Origin: Candidatus Acidiferrales bacterium
Lineage (GTDB): Bacteria > Acidobacteriota > Terriglobia > Acidiferrales > UBA7541
Direction: 5' to 3'
DNA length: 64,000 nt
Assembly: GCA_035934015.1 (NCBI GenBank)
Contig: DASYYH010000026.1
Span: 62,001 to 126,000 of the forward strand
Part shown: piece by piece, positions 26,729-35,017 of the stretch
How positions within the stretch are numbered: the first letter of the stretch is position 1
How the letters are laid out: every line of letters starts with the position of its first letter
Notes under the pieces: generated by a model
Database searches by the model: none
What the model saw: the letters and a program-made list of their open reading frames with translations, nothing else
What the model was told of the DNA's origin: nothing
Program-made: the position numbers and the translations under genes

Positions 26729-27712
26729 CTAGGTCGCTGCGGCAAGAGCTTCGGGGTTCAGCGCGTTTGCCGGACGGCGTCCCTCGAAAAGCGCGATCAC
26801 GTTTTCCGCGGCCATCACCGCCATTTTCGTACGCGTCTCGACGGAGGCGCTGGCGATATGTGGAGTGAGGACAATATCTTTGCGTCCCGCGAGCGCGGGC
26901 AGTACTTTCGGCTCGCTTTCAAAGACATCCAGCGCCGCGCCGCGAATTGTTTTTGCGTCTAGCGCGGCCGCAAGTGCGGCCTCGTCCACTACGGGTCCGC
27001 GCGATGTATTGATGAGATACGCGCCGGACTTCATTTTTGCAAGCGTCTGCGCGTTGATGAGATGGCGCGTCTCCGGCAGGAGCGGGACGTGCACGCTGAT
27101 AAAATCGGATTCCGCAAGCAAGCGATCCAGAGAAACAAACTCAGCGTGCAAATCGCGCTCGGCTTCTGGGGCCACGCGCCTTGCATCGGAATACTGAATG
27201 CGCATGTCGAATCCCTGCGCGCGCTTCGCTACCGCCCTGCCAATGCGGCCAAAGCCGATGATGCCGAGGGTCTTACCCCAGATGTCGGCGCCGCACAGTT
27301 GATCGAGATTCCAGCCCGGCCAGGTACCGGTGCGCATCCAAGCATCGCCTTCAACGACGCGCCGCGCAACGGCCATCAGCAGAGCGAATGCAAAGTCTGC
27401 TGTCGTGTCGTCCAAGACCCCGGGCGTATGCGTGGCGATAATTTTTCGCCGCGTACAGGCGGGCACGTCGATATTGTCGTAGCCGACGGAAACCGTCGCA
27501 GCGATGCGCAGCTTCGGCGCGCGATCGAGCAATTCGTCATTCACTTTTTCCGTCAGCAAGCAAATCAGTGCGTCTTTGTCGGCCACGCGGCGCAGGAGTT
27601 CATCGCGAGGAGGGCGTTCCTCGCGCGTCCAGTAATCCACGTCGAAATTCTTTTCCAGCAGCGTGCGTGCTGGAGGGAACAGCCCGTGAGTCGCAAAGAC
27701 TTTTGGTTTCAT
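26729..27712 (-). CDS. D-2-hydroxyacid dehydrogenase (glyoxylate/hydroxypyruvate reductase type)
   Basis: 327 residues. The NAD(P) fold carries GFGRIGRAVA, and the catalytic triad is intact: Arg in NTSRGP, Glu in FESEP, and His in TPHIASAS. The overall resemblance is to the GRHPR/glycerate dehydrogenase branch, which reduces glyoxylate to glycolate or hydroxypyruvate to D-glycerate. The next gene is glycerate 2-kinase, and glcDEF lies across the divergent region, which favours hydroxypyruvate/glyoxylate as substrate over lactate. Confidence 0.9.
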   Translation of the reverse strand: MKPKVFATHGLFPPARTLLEKNFDVDYWTREERPPRDELLRRVADKDALICLLTEKVNDELLDRAPKLRIAATVSVGYDNIDVPACTRRKIIATHTPGVLDDTTADFAFALLMAVARRVVEGDAWMRTGTWPGWNLDQLCGADIWGKTLGIIGFGRIGRAVAKRAQGFDMRIQYSDARRVAPEAERDLHAEFVSLDRLLAESDFISVHVPLLPETRHLINAQTLAKMKSGAYLINTSRGPVVDEAALAAALDAKTIRGAALDVFESEPKVLPALAGRKDIVLTPHIASASVETRTKMAVMAAENVIALFEGRRPANALNPEALAAAT

Positions 27713-27807
27713 TGGATGGATGCCTCAAAAGAGCTGCGGTCAAGAGGGGCTATGCGACCAGAGGATGCAGTTCCTGGCAAAGTGCAAAACGCGAAAACGG
27801 CGCGAAA

Positions 27808-27822
27808 TGTGGCGATTAGAAA
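27808..27822 (+). repeat. Direct repeat copy 1, candidate operator
   Basis: TGTGGCGATTAGAAA, identical to the copy at 27873-27887. The copies are 65 bases apart start to start, near six helical turns, and lie about 95 bases upstream of the dehydrogenase start. Confidence 0.5.
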
Positions 27823-27872
27823 ATGAACGGCCCTTTGTTTTGTGTAACTTACGAGCAATTCTAATTTCGAGG

Positions 27873-27887
27873 TGTGGCGATTAGAAA
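27873..27887 (+). repeat. Direct repeat copy 2, candidate operator
   Basis: TGTGGCGATTAGAAA, the second exact copy. A regulator binding both sites is an inference; a chance exact 15-base repeat at this spacing is unlikely. Confidence 0.5.
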
Positions 27888-28102
27888 TCGAGTGCTTTCG
27901 GGGGATTCTGTCTGCGGGAGGTTCGCTCCGGGGCGGTTTTTGATTTGCGAACTGCCTGCTCACCCGGTTCCTTTTTACCGATCCGTATTCCTGAACGCTT
28001 TTCGGACGGTAGCATAGTCGCACTCAACTGACTAGCGAAAAATGAACAGTGACGCATTCTGAGGATTGCGCCTCGCAACGCTTCGGTCTATATTCGCGCA
28101 AG

Positions 28103-28393
28103 ATGCACGATCCTCTCATTCAGTACCTCGTGGGCACATGCATACTGAGCGTTGGGCTGGCAATTTTTCTTTCCGCGACGGATATCGCCCAGGGACTTTC
28201 GCATCTATGGGAGCGCTGGCTGGGCAAGAAAGATGATTCAGGCGCGAACCTGAACAGCGATCAACCGCTTTCGTACAGAGCACGCCTTATCATTTGGCGG
28301 ACGATCGGGATGATTTTTCTCGTGGAAGGGCTTATTTGGATTGGGCTCGCCACCATCGGCGCCTTCCATCTTGCGTCGCACAATAAGTCATGA
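28103..28393 (+). CDS. Small two-helix membrane protein, unknown
   Basis: 96 residues from ATG at 28103; the frame extends to 28049, but the upstream part is not protein-like. The first helix (about 8-26) and the second (about 68-90) flank a charged loop (WERWLGKKDD). No family recognised. It lies between the dehydrogenase and glcD, on the glcD strand, but is separated from glcD by 212 bases with a separate promoter. Confidence 0.55.
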   Translation: MHDPLIQYLVGTCILSVGLAIFLSATDIAQGLSHLWERWLGKKDDSGANLNSDQPLSYRARLIIWRTIGMIFLVEGLIWIGLATIGAFHLASHNKS

Positions 28394-28446
28394 GTTGCAT
28401 GATGCCGGGGTGCTTTGCGTCACTCCAAGCAGGGGAGTGCGATTTA

Positions 28447-28502
28447 CGGTTCTGCGTGAGCAAGCTGCGAACCGCAGATTTCTCGCTACGCGCAGAATGA
28501 CA
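28447..28502 (+). repeat. Possible interspersed repeat with hairpin
   Basis: CGGTTC (28447-28452) pairs with GAACCG (28469-28474), followed by GATTTCTCGCTACGCGCAGAA and TGACA. The 'gatttctcgct...cgcagaatgaca' string resembles a short element that recurs between genes in many acidobacterial and other genomes. Only one copy is in this window, so repeat status is not shown here. Confidence 0.3.
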
Positions 28503-28552
28503 ATTTAGAGATTTTTTTCAGCGACCCGCCAGGCGTTTGGCGGGAACCCACG

Positions 28553-28582
28553 TTGACGGCGCGGGACGCGCGCGACTATAGT
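28553..28582 (+). promoter_or_regulatory. Candidate promoter of glcDEF
   Basis: TTGACG at 28553-28558, an 18-base spacer, then TATAGT at 28577-28582. A start near 28589 would leave a leader of only about 17 bases with no ribosome-binding site before the ATG at 28606. Confidence 0.5.
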
Positions 28583-28605
28583 GAACTTCGCGCGTCATAC
28601 CTCTC

Positions 28606-30063
28606 ATGGACCACCATCTTCTCCGCGAACTCGAACACCTGCTTGGCCGTGACGGCGTCTTGAGCCGGCCGGAAGATATGCTTCTGTACGAGTACGACGG
28701 ATCGGTCGAAATTGCACGGCCGCAATGCGTGGTATTTCCTACGAAGACAGCAGACGTTGTCCGCATCGTCGAACTCGCAAATCAGTACAAGACCCCGATT
28801 GTAGGACGCGGAGCCGGAACGGGGCTTTCCGGAGGTGCACTGGCGCGCGAAGGAGGAATTGTCGTTTCCTTTGCGCGCATGAACCGCATTCTCGAAATGG
28901 ACATTGAGAATCAGCGCGCGGTGGTGCAGCCGGGGGTGGTGAACGCGGATCTGAGCCTTGCCGTTGCGCATGCAGGATTGCATTTTGCGCCGGACCCTTC
29001 GAGCCAGCGAGCGTGCACGATTGGCGGAAACGTCTCGGAAAATGCAGGCGGGCCGCACACGCTTGCTTATGGCGTGACGACGAACCATGTGCTGGGACTG
29101 GAGATGGTTCTGCCCACGGGCGAACTTGTGCGCATCGGAGGCAAGGCTGCCGATGCGCCGGGGTACGATTTATGCGGATTGTTTGTCGGTTCGGAAGGCA
29201 CGCTCGCGCTGGTGACGGAAATCACCGTGCGGCTGACGCGACTGCCGGAAACGGTGAAAACTCTTCTCGCTGTATACGATCGCGTAGACGACGCCACTGA
29301 GACGGTCGTTGAGATCACTGCGCGAGGCATTACGCCTGCGGCATGCGAAATGCTCGACGGCTGGACGCTGCGCGCGGTGGAAGCCTGGGTGCATGCAGGC
29401 TTTCCGCTCGACAGCGCGGCGGTGCTCCTGATTGAAGTTGATGGCCTGCGCGAAGCTGCTGAGGAGCATTCTGCTCAGATTGCGGAGGTCTGCAAGCTTC
29501 ATGGCGCTCGAGAAGTGCGCGTGGCGCGAGATGAGAAAGAACGAGACCTGCTGTGGAAAGGCCGGAAAAATGCGTTCGGCGCAGTGGGACGATTGTCGCC
29601 GACGTACTACGTGCAGGACGGAGTGATCCCGCGGACCAAGCTGCCGGAGACTTTGCGCGAAATCGGCCGCATCGGCAAAGAGAATGGATTTGAAATCGGC
29701 AATATCTTCCACGCCGGCGACGGCAATTTGCATCCCATCATTCTTTTTGATGCGCGCGACCCAAAACAGTTCCATCGCGCTGTCTTGACGGCCGAAGCGA
29801 TTATTCGCTTCTGCATCGAAATGGGCGGAACTATTACGGGCGAACACGGAGTCGGTATGGAGAAGGACCGACTGATGCCTTTTCTCTTCAGCGAAACGGA
29901 TATGGCGCTGATGAAGCGAGTTCGAGACGAATTCAATCCCGCCGGACTGCTCAATCCCGGCAAGATTTTTCCCACAGGCAAAGGATGCGGCGAAGTTCGT
30001 GCGCGGCCTCAGAGACACAATGCGGAAACCGATTCGGCGCACACGGAGAACCATCCCGCATGA
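28606..30063 (+). CDS. glcD: Glycolate oxidase subunit GlcD, FAD-linked
   Basis: 485 residues of the FAD-linked oxidase (vanillyl-alcohol-oxidase fold) family. The FAD pyrophosphate motif GRGAGTGLSGGALA is near residue 68, NVSENAGGPHTLAYGVTTNH and DLCGLFVGSEGTLALVTEIT follow, and the C-terminal cap has HAGDGNLHP and GEHGVGMEK. It oxidises glycolate, or D-lactate as an alternative, to the 2-oxoacid. The neighbouring GlcE and GlcF give the three-subunit membrane-associated oxidase. The stop overlaps the glcE start (ATGA), so the two are translationally coupled. Confidence 0.93.
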   Translation: MDHHLLRELEHLLGRDGVLSRPEDMLLYEYDGSVEIARPQCVVFPTKTADVVRIVELANQYKTPIVGRGAGTGLSGGALAREGGIVVSFARMNRILEMDIENQRAVVQPGVVNADLSLAVAHAGLHFAPDPSSQRACTIGGNVSENAGGPHTLAYGVTTNHVLGLEMVLPTGELVRIGGKAADAPGYDLCGLFVGSEGTLALVTEITVRLTRLPETVKTLLAVYDRVDDATETVVEITARGITPAACEMLDGWTLRAVEAWVHAGFPLDSAAVLLIEVDGLREAAEEHSAQIAEVCKLHGAREVRVARDEKERDLLWKGRKNAFGAVGRLSPTYYVQDGVIPRTKLPETLREIGRIGKENGFEIGNIFHAGDGNLHPIILFDARDPKQFHRAVLTAEAIIRFCIEMGGTITGEHGVGMEKDRLMPFLFSETDMALMKRVRDEFNPAGLLNPGKIFPTGKGCGEVRARPQRHNAETDSAHTENHPA

Positions 30064-31454
30064 GTTCCGGGGCAAAAATTGCGGCGCCGCGCGTAGCGGA
30101 GATTGTCGGCCCAGCGAACGCGGTGGATGGCGCGGACAAACTCGCCGCCTACGAAGTGGACGGCGTGCGGCCCGGCGCGGCGGCGCGGCCCGAAACAGCG
30201 GAGGAAATTGCGGGACTTGTGAAATATGCGGCGACGGAAAAACTCGCCGTCATTCCCATTGGTGCACGAACCATGCTTGGCATCGGCATGCCGCCGGCGC
30301 GGTACGATCTGGCGATTGACATGACGCGTCTGGACCGGGTGATTTCATACGATCCGGGCGATTTGACGCTCAGCGTCGAGCCAGGAATTCCTCTGGCGAA
30401 ACTAGCCGCGACGCTTGCGGAGCACAAGCAATTTTTGCCGCTGGGTGTTCCTTTTTTCGATTGCGCAACCGTCGGTGGAACGCTGGCGAGCGGCGTGGAT
30501 TCGCCGCTGCGGCATGCCTACGGAACAGCGCGAGAATTTGTTTTGGGGATGGAATTTGTCTCTGGCGACGGCGCAGTAACGAAAAGCGGCGGGCGCGTGG
30601 TGAAAAATGTGAGCGGTTACGATTTGCACAAGCTGATGCTCGGCGCGATTGGTTCGCTTGGCGTCATCACGCGAGTCAATTTCAAAACGTTTCCGCGGCC
30701 AGCCTTGGCGCGAGGTTTTTTTGCTGCGTTCGAAACGATGGAAAAAGCGCTCGAACTGCGAGAGCGCATCATGCGTTCGAAACTTTCGCTTTTGACTCTT
30801 GATCTTGGCAGTCCCGGCACAGGGGAATTGTTTTCGAGCGCCACGGCGGCGAAGGTTGTTCCCGAAGTGGTGACGGCGGATTTGCCGGCGCATGGCAAGT
30901 GGACGATTTCGTGCGGATTTTGGGGGAGCACGGATGTTCTGGCGCGTTATGAGGGCGATTTGCAGCAGATGGCCGCGGATAGCGGCGCGATTCGTGTCGA
31001 TACGATCGGCGAAGATGAAATTCCCGGGCAGTTTGGGCGAAAGCGTGAATTTGTTGCGATTGTTTCCGCGCTCTCGCCCGGAGCCATCGTGATGAAGCTG
31101 AGCGTGCGAGCGTCGCAGCTTCAAGAAGCGCATGCCAAGGCGCGAAGCATCGTTGGGGCAGCGCCGGTGGATCATGTGACGCTGACGAATGGCGCGGGAG
31201 TGATTTATTTCGCGATGCTTCCGCGCCGCACTGGCGATGCGACACAGGCCTGCCGGCAAGCGACGGGGCAAATCATGAAGGCGATCACGGCGCTGGGCGG
31301 ATATGCGACGATCATTCGATGCCCACTCGAACTGAAGCGCGAAATTAACGTCTGGGGCGCGCCGCGCGAGGACTTTCCGCTGATGCAGCGCGTGAAGCGA
31401 GCGTTCGACCCACACGATATTTTCGCGCCGGGCCGGTTTGTAGGAGGCCTCTGA
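30060..31454 (+). CDS. glcE: Glycolate oxidase subunit GlcE, FAD-binding
   Basis: 464 residues from the ATG at 30060, which overlaps the glcD stop as ATGA; a longer frame to 29985 is discounted. The PCMH FAD-binding features are PIGARTMLGIGMPP, DCATVGGTLASGVDSPLRHAYGTAREFVLG and NVSGYDLHKLMLGAIGSLGVI. The C-terminus has AFDPHDIFAPGRF. It is longer than the E. coli subunit of about 350 residues, with an expanded middle cap region. It is the second flavoprotein subunit of glycolate oxidase. Confidence 0.93.
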   Translation: MSSGAKIAAPRVAEIVGPANAVDGADKLAAYEVDGVRPGAAARPETAEEIAGLVKYAATEKLAVIPIGARTMLGIGMPPARYDLAIDMTRLDRVISYDPGDLTLSVEPGIPLAKLAATLAEHKQFLPLGVPFFDCATVGGTLASGVDSPLRHAYGTAREFVLGMEFVSGDGAVTKSGGRVVKNVSGYDLHKLMLGAIGSLGVITRVNFKTFPRPALARGFFAAFETMEKALELRERIMRSKLSLLTLDLGSPGTGELFSSATAAKVVPEVVTADLPAHGKWTISCGFWGSTDVLARYEGDLQQMAADSGAIRVDTIGEDEIPGQFGRKREFVAIVSALSPGAIVMKLSVRASQLQEAHAKARSIVGAAPVDHVTLTNGAGVIYFAMLPRRTGDATQACRQATGQIMKAITALGGYATIIRCPLELKREINVWGAPREDFPLMQRVKRAFDPHDIFAPGRFVGGL

Positions 31455-31458
31455 CTCG

Positions 31459-32817
31459 ATGCCTGGAGTGCCGCCACTGACTCACGAAGAAGCGCAGCGC
31501 GAATTCGCGGAGACGCTCAGCGGATTCACGGCGGGCGACAAGCCGGAATATGCGGATTACTCGCGCTGCATTCATTGCGGGCTGTGTCTCAATGCGTGTC
31601 CGACATACCGGTTGTGGCACAACGAAGCGGATTCGCCGCGCGGGCGGATTCGGCAGATGGCGCTGGTGGATCAAGGGCGGCTGGAGCTGAATGAAACTTT
31701 TGTCACGCACATTGACCATTGCCTGGATTGCCGCGCGTGCGAGACGGCATGCCCGTCGGGCGTTGAGTATGGAAAACTCGTCGAATTGGCGCGCGCGCAG
31801 ATTGCCAGAAATTTCAAGCGGCCGCGGAAGTCGCGATGGATACGCAATTTTGTCTATCGCCGATTGCTGACGGATTCGCGGCGCATCGCGCGAATGGCGC
31901 GTTTGGTTCGCTTCTATCAACGGTCTGGGCTTGAGGCTGTTGCGCGCGGGACAGGCATTTTGCGCCTCGCCGGCATGAGCAAACGAGCGGAGCTAATGCC
32001 GCGGATTGACCGCGAGTTTTTCTTTTCGCGGCTGGGCAAGACATTCCCTGCGCAGGGAGAACGGCGCGCACGGGTGGCGTTTTTTGCGGGCTGCCTCGCG
32101 CAGGTGACGTTCACGGCGCTGAATGACGCGACGATTCGCGTTTTGCAAGCGAATGGCTGCGAGGTGGTGGTCCCGGCGGATCAATTCTGCTGCGGCGCGC
32201 TGGCGGCACATGCGGGCGAGCGGGATGTGGCTCGGGAACTGGCACGGAAAAACATGTCGGCGTTTTTGGCCGAACCGTTTGATGCCATCGTGACCAACGC
32301 GGCCGGGTGTGGATCGACGCTGAAAGAGTACGCGCATCTTTTCGAGACCGAGCGCGAAGGCGGCGAATGCGCGGGCGACGCCGAACGCGCGGCGGAATTT
32401 GCGCATCGTGTGCGCGACGTGACGGAATTTCTTTGCGAGCTCGGATTCTGCGCACCGCTGCGGGAGATGAAACTGCGAGTTACGTATCAGGACTCCTGCC
32501 ATCTTCTTCACGGGCAGAAGATTCGCGAGGCGCCGCGCAAACTAATCCGCGCGATTCCGGGAGTGGATCTGGCGGAAATGCCGCTGGCGGAGCAATGCTG
32601 CGGCTCCGCGGGCGTTTATAACGTGACGGAGACAGCCACGTCGATGGAGCTGCTCGAAGAGAAAATGCGGAACGCGAAATCAACGGAAGCGCCGATTATC
32701 GTCACGGCGAATCCCGGATGCATGCTGCAATTGCGCGCGGGAGCGAAGTTGCACGCGACGGGGCAGGAAGTTTTACACGTCGTCGAGCTGCTGGACCGCG
32801 CGCTCAACAATTCTTAG
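31459..32817 (+). CDS. glcF: Glycolate oxidase iron-sulfur subunit GlcF
   Basis: 452 residues. There are two [4Fe-4S] motifs (Cys 37/40/43/47 and 88/91/94/98), then two CCG (cysteine-rich) domains: FAGCLAQVTF...FCCGALAAHAGE, and DSCHLLHGQK...QCCGSAGVYNVT. These bind the cluster that passes electrons towards quinones, as in heterodisulfide-reductase-like proteins. It starts 4 bases after the glcE stop, so the three genes form one operon. Confidence 0.95.
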   Translation: MPGVPPLTHEEAQREFAETLSGFTAGDKPEYADYSRCIHCGLCLNACPTYRLWHNEADSPRGRIRQMALVDQGRLELNETFVTHIDHCLDCRACETACPSGVEYGKLVELARAQIARNFKRPRKSRWIRNFVYRRLLTDSRRIARMARLVRFYQRSGLEAVARGTGILRLAGMSKRAELMPRIDREFFFSRLGKTFPAQGERRARVAFFAGCLAQVTFTALNDATIRVLQANGCEVVVPADQFCCGALAAHAGERDVARELARKNMSAFLAEPFDAIVTNAAGCGSTLKEYAHLFETEREGGECAGDAERAAEFAHRVRDVTEFLCELGFCAPLREMKLRVTYQDSCHLLHGQKIREAPRKLIRAIPGVDLAEMPLAEQCCGSAGVYNVTETATSMELLEEKMRNAKSTEAPIIVTANPGCMLQLRAGAKLHATGQEVLHVVELLDRALNNS

Positions 32818-32870
32818 CCGACGGTTCTACCAGCGCCGCCTTTTGACGCCACAAAGCATGCACGAAACTT

Positions 32871-33137
32871 TTAACGCTCGCCGATCAGATACCGGCAGCC
32901 GTGCGATCCGATTTTCGCAGAGTGGACTCTGCCGGCGGGAACATCGCAACGTTCGCCGGCCGAAAATGTGCACGATTTGCCGTCCATGGTCAGGGTCATT
33001 TGGCCGCTGAGGATGATGTGAGCTGTTTCGGACGCGTGGGTGTGCTCCGGGTAATACGCGCCGGCGGCGTCTTGCCAGATGTAAGTTGTGCGAAAGCCTT
33101 CACTGCGGAGTTGTTCTTCGAGAGCCTGTTCGTCCAT
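32871..33137 (-). CDS. Small cupin protein
   Basis: 88 residues. Cupin motif 1 is PEHTHASETAHIILSG and motif 2 is GERCDVPAGRVHSAKIG, with the expected His and Glu metal ligands. ATG at 33137 has GAGG upstream. Function unknown. It ends convergent with glcF and may be independent of it. Confidence 0.8.
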   Translation of the reverse strand: MDEQALEEQLRSEGFRTTYIWQDAAGAYYPEHTHASETAHIILSGQMTLTMDGKSCTFSAGERCDVPAGRVHSAKIGSHGCRYLIGER

Positions 33138-33211
33138 TTCACCCTCGCTGCAAATGCGCTGTCCATTTCTGGCAAAGATCGAAACGGAACTCCGGCGCCG
33201 GAGATGGAAGA

Positions 33212-33240
33212 AGCAAAAGGGCGCGCGGGGAGCGCGCCCT
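33212..33240 (-). terminator. Rho-independent terminator of the sigma/anti-sigma operon
   Basis: AGGGCGCGC (33218-33226) pairs perfectly with GCGCGCCCT (33232-33240) around a five-base loop. On the minus strand the stem is followed by a short T run (TTTTGC). It lies about 95 bases after the last gene of the operon. Confidence 0.75.
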
Positions 33241-33335
33241 CCGCATATTACCTCAGCTACGCCGGGGTGCGGACGTCAGCAGAGGTATGTTTGCCGGCCG
33301 GATGCGCAGCCGGAAACAAACTCGACCGGTTGACG

Positions 33336-34208
33336 CTACTGCCTATCCGGCTGTTCTTGCGGGCGCATTGAGCCGGACCGCGGTCCGCGCGCGGGGGCAG
33401 CCGTATAGTCCTGCGGCACCATGAACATCGATTGCGGCGGATTCGTGCGATCAATATTCGCCAACTGATACGTCGTGGTGCCAAAGCGCGGATCAGTGCG
33501 CTTGACGGAAACCATCATTTGCAGGTCAGGCGAATACCACTCCTCGGTGGTAATGACAATCGGCTTGTCGTTGCCAAACTGGCCTGCGGGAATCGTGCGA
33601 GTCTTGAGTGTCCCTTCAACGGTCAAGCCGTCCATCGTTTTCGTCCCGAGCGATTTTGTTTGCACGTCAACCCCGTTTCCTCTGTGACCTGCGAAACGGC
33701 CGGATGCTCCGGGGCCTCCACTGTCGAAGGCCTGCATATTCGATCGCCTCCGCAGATTTAAGACTCTAGCGGTCTTCTTGTTTTCGTTGAGGATGTAGCT
33801 CTTGCCTGCCGCAGGATCCTGGATGAATGCGATGTGCGGCACTTGTCCGGAAGCAGCAAGCGGGCCGATGGCCGGCAGAGTCATTTCATGCCGCGTCCGA
33901 CCCAAAGAGTCGCGCGCAATTGTACCGCTTTCCTTGCGATCGATGCGCGTGCCGTCACTTAGGACCTGAACCGATTCGCGCGTGAACTGCGCCGAAAATG
34001 GCGCGTTGGCGACAACCTTTCCGCCAAAGCCGCCGACGATTCTTTCAAACGCGAAACTTCCGGGTCCCATTCCAGGCCCGCCGTGTCTCATATACGTCTG
34101 CGGCTGCTGCTGTGTCTGCGCATCCGAGGATTGCGCCTGTGCGCTCGTGCACATCGCGAAGGCGAGAAACGCGGCTGCGACATAGAATGCAAGTTTGCTC
34201 TTCAACAT
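33336..34208 (-). CDS. Secreted protein downstream of the anti-sigma factor, unknown
   Basis: 290 residues from ATG at 34208, with GGAGGAG 6 bases upstream. A signal peptide (LAFYVAAAFLAFAMCTSAQAQ) is followed by a Gln-rich stretch. The beta-rich body has MLKSKL-type lysines only at the start. Late strands such as IVITTEEWYSPDLQMMVSVKRTDPRFG recall a family of exported acidobacterial proteins found beside ECF sigma genes. I do not assign a function. It is third in the sigma - anti-sigma - secreted protein operon, so it may be a target or modulator of that envelope-stress pathway. Confidence 0.75.
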   Translation of the reverse strand: MLKSKLAFYVAAAFLAFAMCTSAQAQSSDAQTQQQPQTYMRHGGPGMGPGSFAFERIVGGFGGKVVANAPFSAQFTRESVQVLSDGTRIDRKESGTIARDSLGRTRHEMTLPAIGPLAASGQVPHIAFIQDPAAGKSYILNENKKTARVLNLRRRSNMQAFDSGGPGASGRFAGHRGNGVDVQTKSLGTKTMDGLTVEGTLKTRTIPAGQFGNDKPIVITTEEWYSPDLQMMVSVKRTDPRFGTTTYQLANIDRTNPPQSMFMVPQDYTAAPARGPRSGSMRPQEQPDRQ

Positions 34209-34291
34209 GGAACTCCTCCCAAAATAATTCGCGAAGCAAAATCGTTCTGCAAGATCCGAAGGCCCAATTGACGTACTGGATATCGGCGCAT

Positions 34292-35017
34292 TCATTGTGG
34301 TTGCACCAAGCGCACGGCGCGAGGCCAGCCATCCTCCCCGACGAGCAGGTCCGCTTGCACAACATCCGCAGCATGCGCTTCATCCACCGGGTAGCCCAGA
34401 CTGCCCAAAGCGCCGCGCTGCATCTGAACGCGAACGATCATGCCCGGATCACCGGGAGCCAATCCTTCGGCGTAGGGAACTGGCACGAAATCCGAAGTCA
34501 GGTCTTCCGCCGTTTCTTCGGGAGCAGAGTCTCGGACTACGGGTTGCGCGTTCGAGGGAATCGCAGCGACGGAAACCGGAGCTATTCCGGTTTTTCTATT
34601 TGTTATGCCGGGATGAGGCCGCGACAAATTCCAAATGCCAATGGCGAGGAGAACCGCAGCGGCTGCGGCTAGCGACGACCACTCTAGCCAGCGAAGCCGC
34701 GTCTGGCGCCGGCGATGACGCGCGCGTTCGAGACTTTGGTGGTGCTCACGGAACACAGATACCAGCGTCGGTTCCACATACGCGGGAGTTTCGAACTGTT
34801 CAGAGTCTTCTGCCGCGGCCGCAAGAGCCAATGCCAGCGATTGCGCTTCGGCCAACCGCGCCGCGCATTCCTGGCATGTCTCGACATGAAATCGCGCGAT
34901 GACTGCCCGTGGCTTATCCAGTGCGCCGACCGTTCCACGCATTTCCTGGTGTGCCAGCTCGTGTACGATCTCCTGAAATTCAACGCAGTTCATATCTGTT
35001 TCACCCATTCCGTTCAT
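34292..35017 (-). CDS. Anti-sigma factor with zinc-binding N-terminus
   Basis: 241 residues. The ATG at 35017 overlaps the sigma-factor stop as ATGA, which decides the start against the longer frame. The N-terminal domain has an HxxxCxxC zinc anti-sigma motif (FHVETCQECAARL). A single membrane helix (AAAAAVLLAIGIWNL) follows, then a periplasmic domain ending in VVQADLLVGEDGWPRAVRLVQ, whose strand pattern resembles TonB C-terminal-like domains. It should hold the ECF sigma factor inactive at the membrane until a periplasmic signal arrives. Confidence 0.85.
   Translation of the reverse strand: MNGMGETDMNCVEFQEIVHELAHQEMRGTVGALDKPRAVIARFHVETCQECAARLAEAQSLALALAAAAEDSEQFETPAYVEPTLVSVFREHHQSLERARHRRRQTRLRWLEWSSLAAAAAVLLAIGIWNLSRPHPGITNRKTGIAPVSVAAIPSNAQPVVRDSAPEETAEDLTSDFVPVPYAEGLAPGDPGMIVRVQMQRGALGSLGYPVDEAHAADVVQADLLVGEDGWPRAVRLVQPQ

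Larger units (their letters stand above)
27713..28102. other. Intergenic region of the glycolate/glycerate divergon
   Basis: About 390 bases without a convincing gene. It holds two identical 15-base direct repeats (listed separately) and, between them, a partial inverted copy TTCTAAT near 27859. It probably holds the promoter of the minus-strand dehydrogenase-kinase pair, but no clear -35/-10 pair was found on that strand. Confidence 0.5.

Noticed and set aside
27062-27826. 254-residue plus-strand frame opposite the D-2-hydroxyacid dehydrogenase
   Set aside because: Antisense to a gene with an intact catalytic triad; no recognisable protein features.
28525-28544. CCCGCCA/TGGCGGG hairpin before glcD
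   Set aside because: A good stem, but neither strand has a T run after it, so it was not called a terminator. Too short for a riboswitch.
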